This document shows, piece after piece, positions 1 to 11,239 of a stretch of 64,000 nucleotides of DNA (position 1 is the stretch's first letter; each line of letters starts with the position of its first letter). This DNA comes from Eublepharis macularius. Taxonomy: Eukaryota; Chordata; Lepidosauria; Squamata; Eublepharidae. Location: the NCBI RefSeq assembly GCF_028583425.1, contig NC_072807.1, forward strand, positions 33,175,001 through 33,239,000, given 5' to 3'. Both the position numbers and the translations under genes were made by a program. The notes below the pieces were generated by a model. It worked only from the letters and a program-made list of their open reading frames with translations, made no database searches and was not told the origin of the DNA.

Positions 1-57
1 TGTAGTATTTAGTGTGGCATTGCTCAAAGCCTGTCGGCTAAATGAGCAGTATCATTA

Positions 58-240
58 AAGTAAAGAAGGGTGGACTAGGTGGACTATTGATCTGATCCGG
101 CAGGGCCTCCTTATATACTAACTGAAACAGCATAAAATGGCACAAAATCAGCAGATTTAAAACAAAATCTGAAAGACCAGCAGCTAAAGGATCGATTTAG
201 ACAGGTCGAACATTCTAAAATTCAAAACAGGCAGAGAATA
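58..240 (+). repeat. Unclassified interspersed repeat, copy 1
   Basis: This stretch matches, as reverse complement, a segment at about 16330-16515. Shared landmarks include ACTGAAAC, CATAAAATGGCACAAAATC and TTTAGACAGGTCGAACATT. The two copies have diverged by scattered differences. I do not recognise the family. It could be the 3' end of an old LINE. Confidence 0.6.
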
Positions 241-273
241 ACACACAGCGATATTAGAGCTTGAGGTCCTGCG

Positions 274-513
274 GAGACCCAGTTTGGTATAGCGGTTAGA
301 GTGTGGGATTAGGATCAGGGAGGACCCAGGTTCGAAATCCACACTCTGCCATGGAAGCTTCCTGGGTGACCTTGGGCCAATCACACGCACTCAGCCTAAC
401 CTACCTCACAGGGCTGTTGTGAGGATAAAATGTAGGAAAGGAGAACAATGAAAGCTGCTTTGGGTCTCCATTGGGGAGAAAGGCAGGGTAATAAATGATG
501 TTAACAAATAAAT
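274..513 (+). repeat. Sauria-type tRNA-derived SINE
   Basis: The head resembles a tRNA, with an A-box-like TGGTATAGCGGTTAGAGT and a B-box-like GGTTCGAAATCC. A body follows with TGACCTTGGGCCA, CTCACAGGGCTGTTGTGAGG and GGGGAGAAAGGCAGGGTAATAAAT, and it ends in an A/T-rich tail. This is the typical Sauria SINE layout, with a tail resembling the 3' end of a LINE. The copy is nearly full length. Confidence 0.8.
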
Positions 514-516
514 ACC

Positions 517-1897
517 ATAGTAGAGTTCAAAACAGATGAAAAACTTTACTCAAACACATAATTGTTGTACCAGCTTCTGAAATGGTGACTTAGATGACTT
601 GCGGGGGAGCGACATAAGGAAGGGAACATTGCTCACGGTAGTTAATGGAGGTTAAAGGCAGGTTAACCTCCAGGTTAAAGGCAATATTCCTCTGCAAACC
701 TTTTTGCCTGGGGGAAGACGGGGAGGTCGTGTTGCTGTCATGCCCTGCAGGTGGGCTCCCCATAAGCATCTGGCTGTCCACTGCTGGAAATAGGATGCTA
801 GGCTTAGTTGAGCTGATCCATCTGTGCCGCTCTTTTGATCTTGGGAAAACCGCAACATGTTTTCATTTCCAAGCTGTCTGCATTTCCTCAGGCTGAGCCA
901 GAGATCTGTCCGGTTTTGAGAAACAGACCATGAGAACTCCTGCTCTCTTTTTCCTTGTTAAATATATGCTCTTTTTTTCTGAATCTCTCTGGAACTCTTA
1001 AACCCTCTTACAGCCCACGGAGCATTATCTTCCCTTGCTGGAAATTCTTGCAGAAAGGGATGGAGTGGGGTCGGGGGGGGGGGAGGGAGGCGGGGTGCAG
1101 CAAGGATGTTGTGTGAAGCAAATCATTCTGTATCTCTTTGCTTCTTGCAATGTGGTTGTGCTTATCATCCAATTTATTCCTTGCTGGAGCTGGGGAGGGA
1201 GAGTTTTGCATTGAATCAGAGTAGAATCCTTCTAAGTAGAGGAGGCTTGCGTTTGCTTGGATCTCAGCAGGTTCGACTCTCTTGCTAACCAATGTGTGTC
1301 TCTCCAGAATGAGAATCTAGGAGTATTTTCACAAGTGATGTGAAGATTGGCCCTTTTGTCAAGCGTCTGCCGCTTGTGATGGCTTCCGCAATACAGAAAG
1401 GAGAAAAAGAGATTTTTCAGTCTGGTTGAGGGAGGTTTTTGTGAGCTTTGAATAGGAATTTGCATACATTTTCAGCTTTCAGCTAGGAATACTGAGAAGG
1501 TTGGTTTCATTGCCATTTAAGCTTTCATAACAGGGGGGTAGTCCCCACTTTCTGCTATAAGCAAGCCACTGTCCTGGAAGACAGGCCATGACTGGAGGAC
1601 CCAGTGGCATACCTAACAAAATAAATTTGTTATCCAATAAAGGAGATTGCTCAGTGTTAAGGGACACAAGCTGTTTGCACACAGTGTCCTCGCCTTCCAT
1701 GCTTAGCATCTCCTATTTAAAGAATTTTTGGGACGGATCCCTGCCTAAGACCATGGGAAACTTTTTACTTCCAAGTAGATCCTGTCATCACCTTGTTTGC
1801 CACAGCGGCCAACCAACTTTCTCCATGAAGCCATAGACCAGGTGAAAGGACAAAAGAAACCTCCCCCAGCTGCCACCCCCTAGTAACTAGTTTTCAG
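517..1897. other. Intergenic stretch without recognised genes
   Basis: No exon-like or conserved coding block is visible. A poly-G run lies near 1073-1083. Short open frames here lack any family resemblance. Confidence 0.5.
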
Positions 1898-1945
1898 AGG
1901 TACACTGCCTCTGGACATGGAGGTTCCATTTAGTAGCTGTGATTG
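1898..1945 (+). repeat. Short 'CTGCCTCTG..ATGGAGG' interspersed fragments
   Basis: This fragment carries GAGGTACACTGCCTCTGGAC followed by ATGGAGGTTCCATTTAG. The same phrase recurs at about 11570-11640, 28990-29050, 29610-29690, 29880-29955, 47236-47300 and 52240-52285. It is a widespread unclassified repeat, present here only as fragments. Confidence 0.55.
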
Positions 1946-1947
1946 TT

Positions 1948-2110
1948 ATTTATTCATTATTCTCCTCCTTTCCATCCAAGGATGTCAAGGAAGAGAACAT
2001 GGCTCTACCTCTCCTGCTGCATCCTCACAACGGTCTTGTGAGGTAGAACCAGCTGAGAGAGAGAGGGTATGGCTCAATTACTCCACTCAGTAAGCTTCAT
2101 GGCAGAAAAC
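1948..2110 (-). repeat. Old tRNA-derived SINE, degenerate
   Basis: The minus strand shows the body of a Sauria-like SINE, including the 'CCTCACAACGGTCTTGTGAGG' type hairpin and a T-rich start. The tRNA-like head is not clear, so the copy is old or truncated. Confidence 0.45.
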
Positions 2111-2311
2111 CCCCATCCTTCAGTCCTGTGCGATGGTGAGAATCCTTGACTGAATCTCCCACTGTGTAATTCAAAAGTAAGCTATGGGGGCTGGGGGTGG
2201 AATTGGGACTAAGGAACTGGGGCATTAGATTCCATTCCATTTATTAACAGATTTGTCAATTCGGCTCAGCTTTTAGACGAGAATTATATTCCAATTGAAA
2301 CTGTCCAGGTT

Positions 2312-2632
2312 GTTTTAAGCCATTTTCTCTGGGGGATCTAGGGTTGCCAGCTCCAAGTTGGGAAATTCCTGGAGATCTGGGGGGTGAAACCTGGAGAAAG
2401 TGGGGTTTGGGGAGGGAAAGGACCTTGGCACGGCATAATTCCAAAGAGTCCACACCCCAAAGTAGCCATTTTCTCCAGGTGAACTGATCTCTGTGGCCTG
2501 GAGACCAGTTGTAATTCCGGGAGATCTCCAGCCACTACCTGGAGGCTGGCAGCCCTAGGGGGATCTGTAGTCTCGAGATTAGTTGTAATTCCAGGAAATC
2601 TCCAGGCCCCACCTGGAGGTTGGCAACCCTGC
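2312..2632. mobile_element. hAT-like MITE, TAGGG..CCCTA family, interrupted outer copy
   Basis: The flanks of the inner element at 2339-2557 read as one older copy of the same family. The left part runs AGCCATTTTCTCTGGGGGATC. The right part begins GGGGGATCTGTAGTC and ends GAGGTTGGCAACCCT. So one MITE inserted into another copy of itself. The left terminus of the outer copy is not clear. Confidence 0.6.
2339..2557. mobile_element. hAT-like MITE, TAGGG..CCCTA, exact 8-bp duplication
   Basis: The ends are TAGGGTTGCCAGC and GCTGGCAGCCCTA. The 8-bp direct repeat GGGGGATC lies at 2331-2338 and 2558-2565. No coding capacity is visible. Terminal inverted repeats and an 8-bp duplication point to a non-autonomous hAT element. 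Related copies lie at 9521-9702, 21434-21662, 29243-29403 and in fragments at 2755-2797 and 43425-43475. Confidence 0.8.
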
Positions 2633-2804
2633 CTCAATCCCATAATGGGGTCCTGTGGCTACTCTAGTTTTTTTGTGTAGTTTGGCCTAATACTTTAACT
2701 GGCATCTCACTACAAAGGACAAATTCTATGGCATCACTTCCAACACCACCCACAACTCTCCAGGAATTTCTCAACCCAGAGTTGGCAACTCTAGACCAGC
2801 CCAA

Positions 2805-2890
2805 GTGACCTTCACGGCTGAGTGGAGATTTGAACTCGGGACTTTGTGGTCTTCTTAATCCAGAACGCTAGCCAGGACACCACGCTGCCT
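2805..2890 (-). repeat. Sauria-type SINE head fragment
   Basis: On the minus strand this reads as the tRNA-like head, with 'GCGTGGTGTCC' and a B-box-like 'GAGTTCAAATC'. It is a fragment only. Confidence 0.5.
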
Positions 2891-2999
2891 TATTTCTTTT
2901 AGATCATTTGTAAGCCATTTATATGCTCTGCATTGTTAGTCTTCAGCAGATGCAAAAGAAATGTGCTGAATAGAGTCGATTTAATGGAGAGAATATGAC

Positions 3000-5450
3000 A
3001 CAAGGAAACAGAAAAGGGTGCAAAAAATGACTTCTGGGTCCAGTTTGCAAAACGGAGGAGAGAGATCGAAGAGGACATTTTTTTAGTTGAAATCGTAAAG
3101 TTGCAATCCTTTGGTGGCGTTCTTGTCTCCCAATATCCCACAATGAAGCAAGAGGACAGAAGCCTGTAGGCCGAGCATCTGCAAGTGACGGAAATCTAGG
3201 CCAGCTAGGAGAGGAACCTGGTGGAAGGTTTTAAGTCATCAACCCCTCGGATCCTACAAGGTGAAAACAGGACAGCCAGCTGCTTCCTTCCAGCTCTGGA
3301 AAAGTGGTGCCTCTTCCCTTTGCCAAAGTAGAGATCATTTAACAAGCATGGCAGATTGTATCTAGATCTGGGCTCTATTTACAAAAGGAGGCCACTCCTC
3401 CGGAGAGGAAACGCTCAAATTCTCTGATAGGGTTTCCTCCCCGTTTGTACAGTCCCTCCCCTCGTCAGAGTCGTTGGGATTGTTTCTTGCAGCACAGAAA
3501 CTTCTTACAACATTTCTCTAGGGAGGCTTTTGCGTGTTTTAGCATTGCATCTAATGTGTCGGATGCTTTCGCTTTGGGATTTCCTGCGCTGCGCAAGGAG
3601 TCAGACGAGATGGTCTCTAAGAACCTGTTCAGCTCTTATGATTTTACCATACTTTTTTTTTCCAGCTCTGAAATGTATCAGGAGCTGGAGAGGCCTTTTT
3701 TCCTGCCACATTCTGGCATGTCAGGTTAGAATAGGATCAGAGCCAATAAAAAGAAAAAGGTGGTCGCTTAGTTTAGAAATAGTGCCTGCCAAAGCTCTGA
3801 GACAGTTTTGGTGTGACCGATTTAGAAAAGAGATGATGGATGAGCCTGCGGGGCCTGCTTGCAGCTGGCACACACTGAAGCGGGTGCAGGGAATGAAAAA
3901 GCACGCCTTGTCGCCGTCCTCTCAGGCATACGGTGGCAGGGAGCTGACGGGCTTGCATTGAGATGTCTGAGCCATCAGGAAAGATGGCTCGCTTGAAGCC
4001 TGCTGAAGTAACACCTTCATTATCAGTGCTGAGAGAGGAGCTGTCAGGGTTATTAATGGAGGCCTCAGAGCTCAGGGCCAGATGATTCATTTTGAATAAA
4101 ACACACAAACAGGCTGATGGGATGGCGCCCTTCTGCGTTTACCGAGCACCTCGCCAGAGCGCTTGCCACAAGCTGGAAGCCACAGGTCATGTCGAAGTTG
4201 ACAGGTGTGATGCCCTTTTCTCTGTGTCGGCGGTGGGTGGGTGCCTTTTTACAATCAAAGAGCCAAAGTCTGGATCAACAAAGAGACGGTTTAAGAAACC
4301 CCATTAGCATAACAAACTATTCATTACTGATAATTGACGTGCTGATTCATAATCCGTAATGTTTCCGCAGCCAAAGCACTGCTGCTTGTGTGATTTATTG
4401 GAAAACGGCACACACGAGGTCACACAAGAACTCATAAAGATACACTGGAGTCTTCTGTGTGATTGTTTTACTGTTCTGGAATGAATCTGCACATGATTAT
4501 GATTTGCACTTGGATTCCTGGCAATCATCCACCTCTTTCTTTTCTCTTTCTGTCTTCATATCCTCTAGCTGTTTTCATGAGATGTTATGGAATGTGCATT
4601 AACATTCTAATTACTCATGGAGAAGCTGTCCGAGAGAATGCTCCTCCCTGTTAAAAACAACAACAAGCTCCTAGCTTATTAGAGAGTAGGATTCTAGCCT
4701 AGCCTTCTCTTTGATGCGCTAGCTTTCCTTGTTTGGGAAATGTTTTGGACAAAGGAACATTCCACCCCGTTAGCCCCGTCTACAGTCTAAAGGAGCCCTG
4801 GCACAGGTTGACCGCATTAAGAAGCAGGAGGAGGGGGTCCCAAATGGTCTAAATTTTGGTTTTCTTACCAAGCACTGCACGGCCTTCTTTCCAGAAGCTT
4901 TTTTGGCTGCAGGGCACCTGCCGCCTGCTCCTTTCCTCTTAGACCCCTCCCCTGCCCCACTGAAGCATCACTGACACAACGCCCCTTGCTCAGGAGTGTA
5001 AACGAGAACAAGCCAGCCTCTCGCACTTCGCAGAGGAAATAGTATCAAATTCAACCTCTCTTCTGTGAAACACATTTCCACGTTGCCAGCAGAACAGGTG
5101 GAAGGCGGCTCATCAGGTATCCGGGCAAGGTTACAAGGTGGAGCGATGCCAAGCTTCCAGGGTCCTCGGCCAGAACAGGTTATGAACTTTCACAAGGGGC
5201 GAGCCAGGTGGCTGAGAGGAATCGGGGCCAAAACAGAGTAGAGTTTAAACACTGGCAGGATGAAAGGATGAGGTGTGTGACTTCCGGCAACTGCCTGGCT
5301 GCGCTAAGAAAGTCATGGCCTGTCCGACAAGACTGACTGAGGTGAAGTTGGTTTTGAGGAAGTCAGCAGTATAGTAGTGAGCAAAAGGAATATGTGAGCT
5401 GACTCCATAGGATCAGAGTCTATTTACCTTGCAGTTTAGGGGCAGTGTAG
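3000..5450. other. Mostly single-copy intergenic DNA
   Basis: No recognisable exon is present. Between about 3900 and 4650 I see none of the repeat families that fill the rest of the window. That segment is A/T-rich with homeodomain-like TAAT/ATTA motifs and could be conserved non-coding DNA, which is a guess. Confidence 0.4.
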
Positions 5451-5451
5451 T

Positions 5452-5536
5452 ATTTATTACTTATTTGATTTGATTTGATTTATACCCTGCCCTCCCCACA
5501 AATGGGCTCAGGGCGGCTAACAACATTAATAAAATA
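5452..5536 (-). repeat. LINE (L2-type) 3' tail fragment
   Basis: On the minus strand it reads as the end of an L2-like 3' UTR ('..GCCCTGAGCCC..GGGAGGGCAGGGTATAAAT') followed by a short tandem tail, TTTGATTTGATTTGATTTAT on the plus strand. Only the tail remains. Confidence 0.55.
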
Positions 5537-5544
5537 CAGGGCTC

Positions 5545-5969
5545 CAGGGCTCATTTCGAGGGGGAACGTGCAGGAACGCAGTTCCCCAAAGAGGTCACAT
5601 GTCAGGTGGCCCCGCCCACCTGACTCTTGGCCATTTGGGGCCTGTTTCAGCCTGGATTGGGGTCGAAATGGCCTGGATCGGGCCTCTGACGGGTGGTGGA
5701 TCACTCTCCCACTCAGCAGCGGCCTGATCCTTACCATTTTGGGCCCCTTTTCGGCCATTTTCAGCCCCTTTTTGCCATTTTGGGCCCAATTTCAGCCCTG
5801 AATGGTCAGAATTGGGTCCAAAATTCCAGGATAGGTGATGTCAGGGGGTGTGGCATATGCAAATCAGTTATGCTAATAACACACTTCCGGTGATGGTAAG
5901 AGGTGTGGCATATGCTAATGAGTTATGCTAATGAGATCCTCCAGCTCTTTTTCTACGAAAAGACCCCTG
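5545..5969. mobile_element. 425-bp non-autonomous DNA transposon, copy 1
   Basis: The exact 8-bp direct repeat CAGGGCTC flanks it at 5537-5544 and 5970-5977. The ends are CAGGGCTCATTTCG and CGAAAAGACCCCTG, imperfect inverted repeats. A second copy of the same 425-bp length lies reversed at 20940-21364. No coding capacity is visible. An octamer motif ATGCAAAT occurs at 5857-5864 with several ATGCTAAT variants after it. The 8-bp duplication and CAGGG ends fit hAT. Confidence 0.85.
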
Positions 5970-6047
5970 CAGGGCTCAAAAGTCATTGGGCTACCTAAGC
6001 TCACAGGGCCTCACTGGTCTGTATTATGCTACTCAGCTCTGCAAAGT

Positions 6048-6258
6048 TTATTTTACTTACTTTATTTATACTCTGCTTTTCTCTGCGAAGGGGGGCACAC
6101 AGAGCAGCTAACATCATTCTCCTCTCCTCACAACAAGCCTGTAAGGCCTGTTAGGTTTGGAGGGTGTGACTGTCTAAGTGCTACCAAGCAAGCTTCCATG
6201 GATTCAAACCTGGGTCTTCTAGATCCTAGTACCAAATTCTAACCATTACACCACAACA
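6048..6258 (-). repeat. Sauria-type SINE
   Basis: The minus strand carries the tRNA-like head near 6258 (TGGTGTAATGGTTAGAATTTGG and a B-box-like GGTTTGAATCC) and an A/T-rich tail near 6048. It is an older, diverged copy. Confidence 0.7.
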
Positions 6259-6350
6259 CAAAGCTTCAGTCTTTGCTGAGTGAAGGCTGTTCTTGCAGCC
6301 TGGCCTACCTCATACAGTTATTTTAAGGACAGAAGAAGGGGAGGAAAAAC

Positions 6351-6569
6351 CAGGGCTTTTTTTCTGGGAAAAGAGGTGGTGGAACTCAAGACTGCACAAT
6401 GACGTCACTTTGGGTAGCTGGAACGGGGGGGGGGGGTTAAAGTTTAAATTGCCCTTGGCGAAAATGGCCACATGTCTGGCGATCAGGGGGCAGAGCCACC
6501 AGCCATGTGACCATTTTTAAGAGGTGCCGGAACTCTGTTCCACCATGTTCCCGCTGAAAAAAAGCCCTG
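6351..6569. mobile_element. hAT-like MITE, CAGGGCTTTTTTTC family, copy 1
   Basis: The ends CAGGGCTTTTTTTC and GAAAAAAAGCCCTG are inverted repeats. The flanks GGAAAAAC (6343-6350) and GGAAGAAC (6570-6577) are an 8-bp duplication with one mismatch. The interior holds a poly-G run and no coding sequence. It shares its interior with the palindromic copy at 30175-30487. Confidence 0.85.
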
Positions 6570-6999
6570 GGAAGAACTATGCACGCTCCCAGCCTGTGCT
6601 TCTTGAAAGAAGGATGGGATAAAATAGTCCTCCTTTTGCTTAGACTTCTCTGCACCAAGAGAAGTTTGCTTAAATGACATTGAAGTAAAGTGGGCCAGAC
6701 ACTGATTGGGACCATTCCATAGTGATGGGAAACCTGTCATTTAAATTCACTCCGTTCAAGTGGCAAGTACATAACCTGTTCATTGGCATTCATACCAAAT
6801 TTATCTGCCGTCCTCTGGGATTTTGTTGCTGAGCAGGAAATCTTGGCAAAAGTCCATAAACAATAAGTTGTGTTTTCTTCTGATTACGCACAGAGCTTCG
6901 GAAATATGAACCTTCGATTAAGAACACACACACTGAATGCTGACAGAGGCACACTTTCAAAGGTATCAAATGGATTCTCCTTGTTCCCATGGCCATTTA

Positions 7000-9000
7000 T
7001 ATTGCCTGGGTATAGAAGGAGGAAGAAGAGTAGGAAGAGGAGTGGAAAAGATGGACGGGACTGGGAAACTCAGTCTTTCTTCAACATTTGAGCAAAATCA
7101 GCATTTATCTGGAAGATGCAGATGGTTAGAAAGACGCGTTCTCCCTCCCCCCCCCTTCTTCAGCGAGCCCAGCTCAGCAAATCCAGCCTTGGGCATTGCA
7201 CCGCATGGCTAATTTCTCATTGGAGTTATAAAAAGCAGTGCCTCAAAGAGCCCCCTTGGTTCTGCTTGTCAGTTGGGCTTGCGGCTCAAGCAGAGTTCCT
7301 TTGCGTTTAATCAGCACTCTCCTGCAGGGCAGAGAAAGCAGTAGCAGGGACGATATCCAGGGTCGGGGGGGGGGGAATTAAAGGCAAGGAAGAGAGAGCA
7401 TGCTAGGGCCCAAACGTCTCTTGAACCAGGTTGCATGACACGTCCTTTAAATAGCTTCAGAATCAGGCTTAAAGTTTGGGTGGCCGTGCATGACACTTTG
7501 CTGCACGGCCCAAATTCCTCGGCCACTTGTGCTTTGGGAGCAGATGCAAGAATGTCAAAAAAAAAGACAGCTTAAAGAGACAAACATCAGTTGTCATGAA
7601 CTGGAGACCACTTCATCAGATGCATAGAAATTCCTGGTAGGGTCTATAAAAACACAACATATAAGGTCCAGGAAGTTGGTTTGCATTGGTCTGTAGAAAA
7701 ATCCAAAAACTAAAATCCACCTCCCCATCCTCTGGTCAGCTGATTCCCGGCAGCTCCCAATGGGCCCTTCCAGACAGGGGCACTTCCTCCACTGGCCACA
7801 TTAAGGAGGGCTTGTGGCACTGATGAGCCGGGGCCAGCAGCTCTTCCTGGAAGCAAGCAGCTCTCCCAAGACTACTGGCCTCCAGGTTTGAGTCCCCACA
7901 TGGCACTTGATAGTCTGACATTTCCAGCCAAGTGGCATGTTGGGGCTGGCCATTAAGGGGAGACAGTGGTGGCAGGGCCTGAGCTGCTCTAGAGGAAAAG
8001 ACTGCTCTTTTGCAGGCGTAGAGGCGATGCCAGCCAGCCAGATACATCTCAACAGCTGCTTTCGGCCCTGAAGTGCAAGCATCAATCCCAGGAGAAGGCG
8101 AGCTGCCTTTTTGGTCACTGTTCATAAATATCTTTCCCATAGGCTTGCAGCAGCATCCTCTTATCCCTGTATCTCTGCCTTCCAGGATGATGACCGGGCC
8201 ACTAGCAAGAACCTGGATGCCCAAAGATGCTGTACATGCTGACAGCTTCCCTTTGCAGGCTTCCACACAAAACCCACTCCGTATCAGCACCTGCAGGCGG
8301 CCCAATGTATTCATTGTTTGCATAAGCCCCAAAGCCAGCAGAGAGAGATACCAATCCCCCTCCCCTCAGCTCAGCCTTTCTGCCAGTATCTCCCCCATTC
8401 CTCGCCCAGCTTCCTCTTCTAATCCAGCAAGGGACTATAGAATTGGGTTGGGTGGGAGAAAATGACTAGTGCATGCTTTGTGCACACTGGGGGCAGGGAC
8501 TTGCATTCTTTTTGTCTGCCTTCTGCCGGATTCCCCCCCCCCTTTTGAAAAACACCAGCTCAGTGGGACAGAGAGACGGAGGAAAGGCCTGTAGCAAAGG
8601 ATTTGGCTTCTGAATGCCCTTTTTATCTCTCGACAGACAGCAGATCTTTTGGGCTGGAAGCAGCAAGCTTATCTGCCTGAGCCACAGATTGGCTGGTTGT
8701 GCTTATCTTGCCTCTGCATAATTGAATATTCATTTTTAATACCCCCCCCCCAGTAGGTGTCAGGCCTCTGCCCCATTTCTCTCCAATGAGGACAGGAGAA
8801 TTTGTTGCAGCAGAACAACGTGATGGGAGGAAGACCACATGGATCCTTGGGGTAATAAAGCAAGTCAGATAACAACAGATGGGTTTGCAGGATGGAGAGT
8901 GAAGCCATCCTTGGGCTGGGGGGGGCAGGCTCCTGAATTTAATCACCCATCAGTCACTGGCCTTTCCCTTCCTTCACTTTGGACTTGGAGTGACTGAGGA
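7000..9000. other. Intergenic DNA, no supported gene
   Basis: Apart from a degraded hammerhead-repeat trace near 7600-7650 (the minus strand reads GCATCTGATGAAGTGG), I see no exon and no well-defined repeat. A 198-codon minus-strand open frame at 7736-8332 has no recognisable domain and I do not call it a gene. Confidence 0.4.
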
Positions 9001-9091
9001 ATGTCGATTGTCACTTGCAGTGGGGGGTGGGCGGGCGTGGAGGCCAGCCCTTCAGAAAGGGTCTTCTGGACTTAAAACCACTAGAGGGTGC

Positions 9092-9386
9092 TGTCCATGT
9101 AGTGTAGTGGTTAGGGCATCTGACTGGAATCCAGAAGAGTCTGGGGTGGTCTTAGCCATAGGGAATCTGGGGCAGTTGTTGGGCTGAGGGAGATGGGAAT
9201 CACCCCCAGTCCTGCCCCGTGGAGGCCCACGTTTAAATCCCCACTACTCTGCCTTGGAGCTGGCTGTCTGACCAGGGGGCAATCAGTCTTTTTCAGCCTA
9301 ACCTCCCTTGCGGGGTTGTCATTGAGGGGATAAAATAAAAGAGGCAAGCAATTTTGGGTATCTGGGGTGGTGGTGGTAATAAACAT
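9092..9386 (+). repeat. Sauria-type SINE with internal extra sequence
   Basis: The A-box region GTAGTGTAGTGGTTAG starts the copy. The B-box-like part (GTTTAAATCCCCACTACTCTG) follows only after roughly 80 extra bases. The body then runs through AGCCTAACCTCCCTTGCGGGG to a TGGTAATAAA tail. The extra bases look like an insertion or internal duplication in the tRNA-like head. Confidence 0.6.
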
Positions 9387-9520
9387 CTAACTAAATCAAT
9401 AAAACAAGTTAGGTAAGCCTTTGGATTTAACGATCTGACGGAGCTCCTCCTCCAAAGATGAGGGTTCTCTAGTTCATAAACGTTGCTGCTGCAATAAAAT
9501 GCTGTTAGTCTTCCAGGGCT

Positions 9521-9702
9521 CAAAAGTTTGCCAACTCCAGGCTGGGACATTCCTGAGATCCGGGAAGGATAGTTTGGAGAGGGGAAGAGTGCTTAGCGTG
9601 ATGCCAGAGAGTCCACCCTCCAAGGTTGCCATGATCTTCAGGAGAACTGATGTCTCCTGTAGTTTGGAGATCAGCTGTAATTCTGGAAGTTGGCAACCCT
9701 AC
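9521..9702. mobile_element. hAT-like MITE, TAGGG family, old copy
   Basis: It shows GTTTGCCAACTCCAGGCTGG at one end and AGTTGGCAACCCTA at the other. The middle holds the family phrases GAGAACTGATGTC and GGAGATCAGCTGTAATTCTGG. Many differences from the 2339-2557 copy suggest age. Confidence 0.6.
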
Positions 9703-9880
9703 AGGAGACTCCTGTTTATTTGCCCTGCAGCTGATGGGCACAGCGATTCCTCTAGAAGAGTCCCAGGAATTGTGAAGGGTAGAAGACAATGTTTAGCATC
9801 CATAAGACAGGTAAGAAAAGAATTACGATTTGCCAGGGGTACCAGCAGGGATCTGCAGGGCATGTCTGAAGAATCACTGA

Positions 9881-10145
9881 CCCAGAGGAGTTAGCCATGT
9901 TAGTCTGTAGTAGCAAAATAGTAAAGAGTCCAGTAGCACTATTAAGACTAACCAACTTTACTGTAGCATAAGCTTTCGAGAACCACAGCTCTCTTTGTCC
10001 GATGCAGAAGAATCACCAGCACCTGCATCTCAAAGGAGAAAGCTTTGACTCTTGAAAACTAATACCCTAGCTGGCCTTTAAGGTGCTACTGGACCCGATT
10101 CTTGCTCTTCTACTGTTTGCCAACATGGCTATCCACCTGAAACTA
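9881..10145. mobile_element. Head-to-head pair of hammerhead-type repeats
   Basis: The left part (about 9881-10010) reads on the minus strand as GAGAGCTGTGGTTCTCGAAAGC, then TTAGTCTTAATAGTGCTACT and TTAGCCATGTTAGTC backwards. The right part (about 10020-10145) reads on the plus strand as a related subfamily ending CCAACATGGCTATCCACC. The flanks GAAGAATCAC near 9868 and 10008 suggest an original 10-12-bp duplication. The catalytic CUGANGA is altered in the left copy. Confidence 0.6.
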
Positions 10146-10892
10146 CATCTCAAAAGCATCTACGCGGACTCATCGCAGTTGCTCTCCGTCTGAGCAAGGT
10201 AAGATTTCCTGGTCTGATTTGCCCGTGTATCCACCCCCGTTTGAAAGACTTCCCATCCTATCTGATGCATCAGCCAAGATACTGTTATCCTCCCAAGCAG
10301 CAAGGGGTCTTGACCCTGCCACCTTGCGCCTTGCCAGTTCTGCCAGATCTGCCATCAAGGACACAGGCTGCCTCCTCATTCTCCCTCTCCAGCGAAGTTT
10401 AGACGGAGTCCCACTCCAGCTCCTCTGCAACCATGCAGCCGGAGCTGATTGATGGGTTTAATTTGTGGCGGGTTGCGCTTTGCTACGGTTGAGGGAGGGA
10501 GATGATGGATGCCCCCCCCAATATGAGGGGAGGCTGTCAACAGTCTTGTAGCTGTTGCTGGGGTGGGGAGGTTGGCATGGTGAAATTTTTGCATCTAGAT
10601 ACTTAAAAGGGGCGGAGGAGGGCAGCAAGATGGGAAGAAAGGGGAAAAAAATAAAGCTGATGTGAGGTGCAGTTTTAAACAAGCTGTGTTAAAATGGGCA
10701 CTGCCTATTTCTGAGGTGAGGAATTTACTCTCCTGCCCAACAGCGGGATTTGGGTTCGGTGGCACCTTAGAGACCAAGAAGATTTTCACACTACCTACCT
10801 GAAATTCACCTGCCCAAGGTACTACACCTGTAGGACATTTTCAAGCACCCAGCTGCTTCCCCCGCTGTCACCACTAGGGGGAGGAAGGTATC

Positions 10893-11096
10893 ATATTTTT
10901 ATCTCATCCTTCTTCCCAAGGAATTCAAAGGAGCATAAATAGTTTCCCCCTCCATTTTATTCTCACAACGCCCCTGTGAGGTAGGTCAGACTACGGCATC
11001 AGGACACTACTCAAGATCAGTTTCAAGGCCAAATGAGGGTTGGAACCTGGGTCTCCTTAGGCCAGCGCTCTTTCTCTACACCATGCTAGCTTAGCA
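10893..11096 (-). repeat. Sauria-type SINE
   Basis: On the minus strand, a tRNA-like head near 11096 (GCTAGCATGGTGTAGAGAAAG and a B-box-like GGTTCCAACC) is followed by a body with the CTCACAGGGGCG hairpin and a truncated tail. Diverged. Confidence 0.6.
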
Positions 11097-11239
11097 TCTC
11101 TTTAAGGTACTGTAGGAGAGGAAAATAACCTTTGTCCTAAAAACAGGTCCATAAACTATCTTCTAACCCTACTTTGGGCATGAGATAAATCCTTGGGAGG
11201 AAAGACCTTCTGGGTATTTCTTATATCTGGGGGAAACGG

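Noticed and set aside
3530-3961. 143-codon plus-strand frame
   Set aside because: No family resemblance and no splice or start context.
7736-8332. 198-codon minus-strand open frame
   Set aside because: No recognisable domain, no promoter or splice context, and ordinary composition; long frames occur by chance in G+C-rich DNA.
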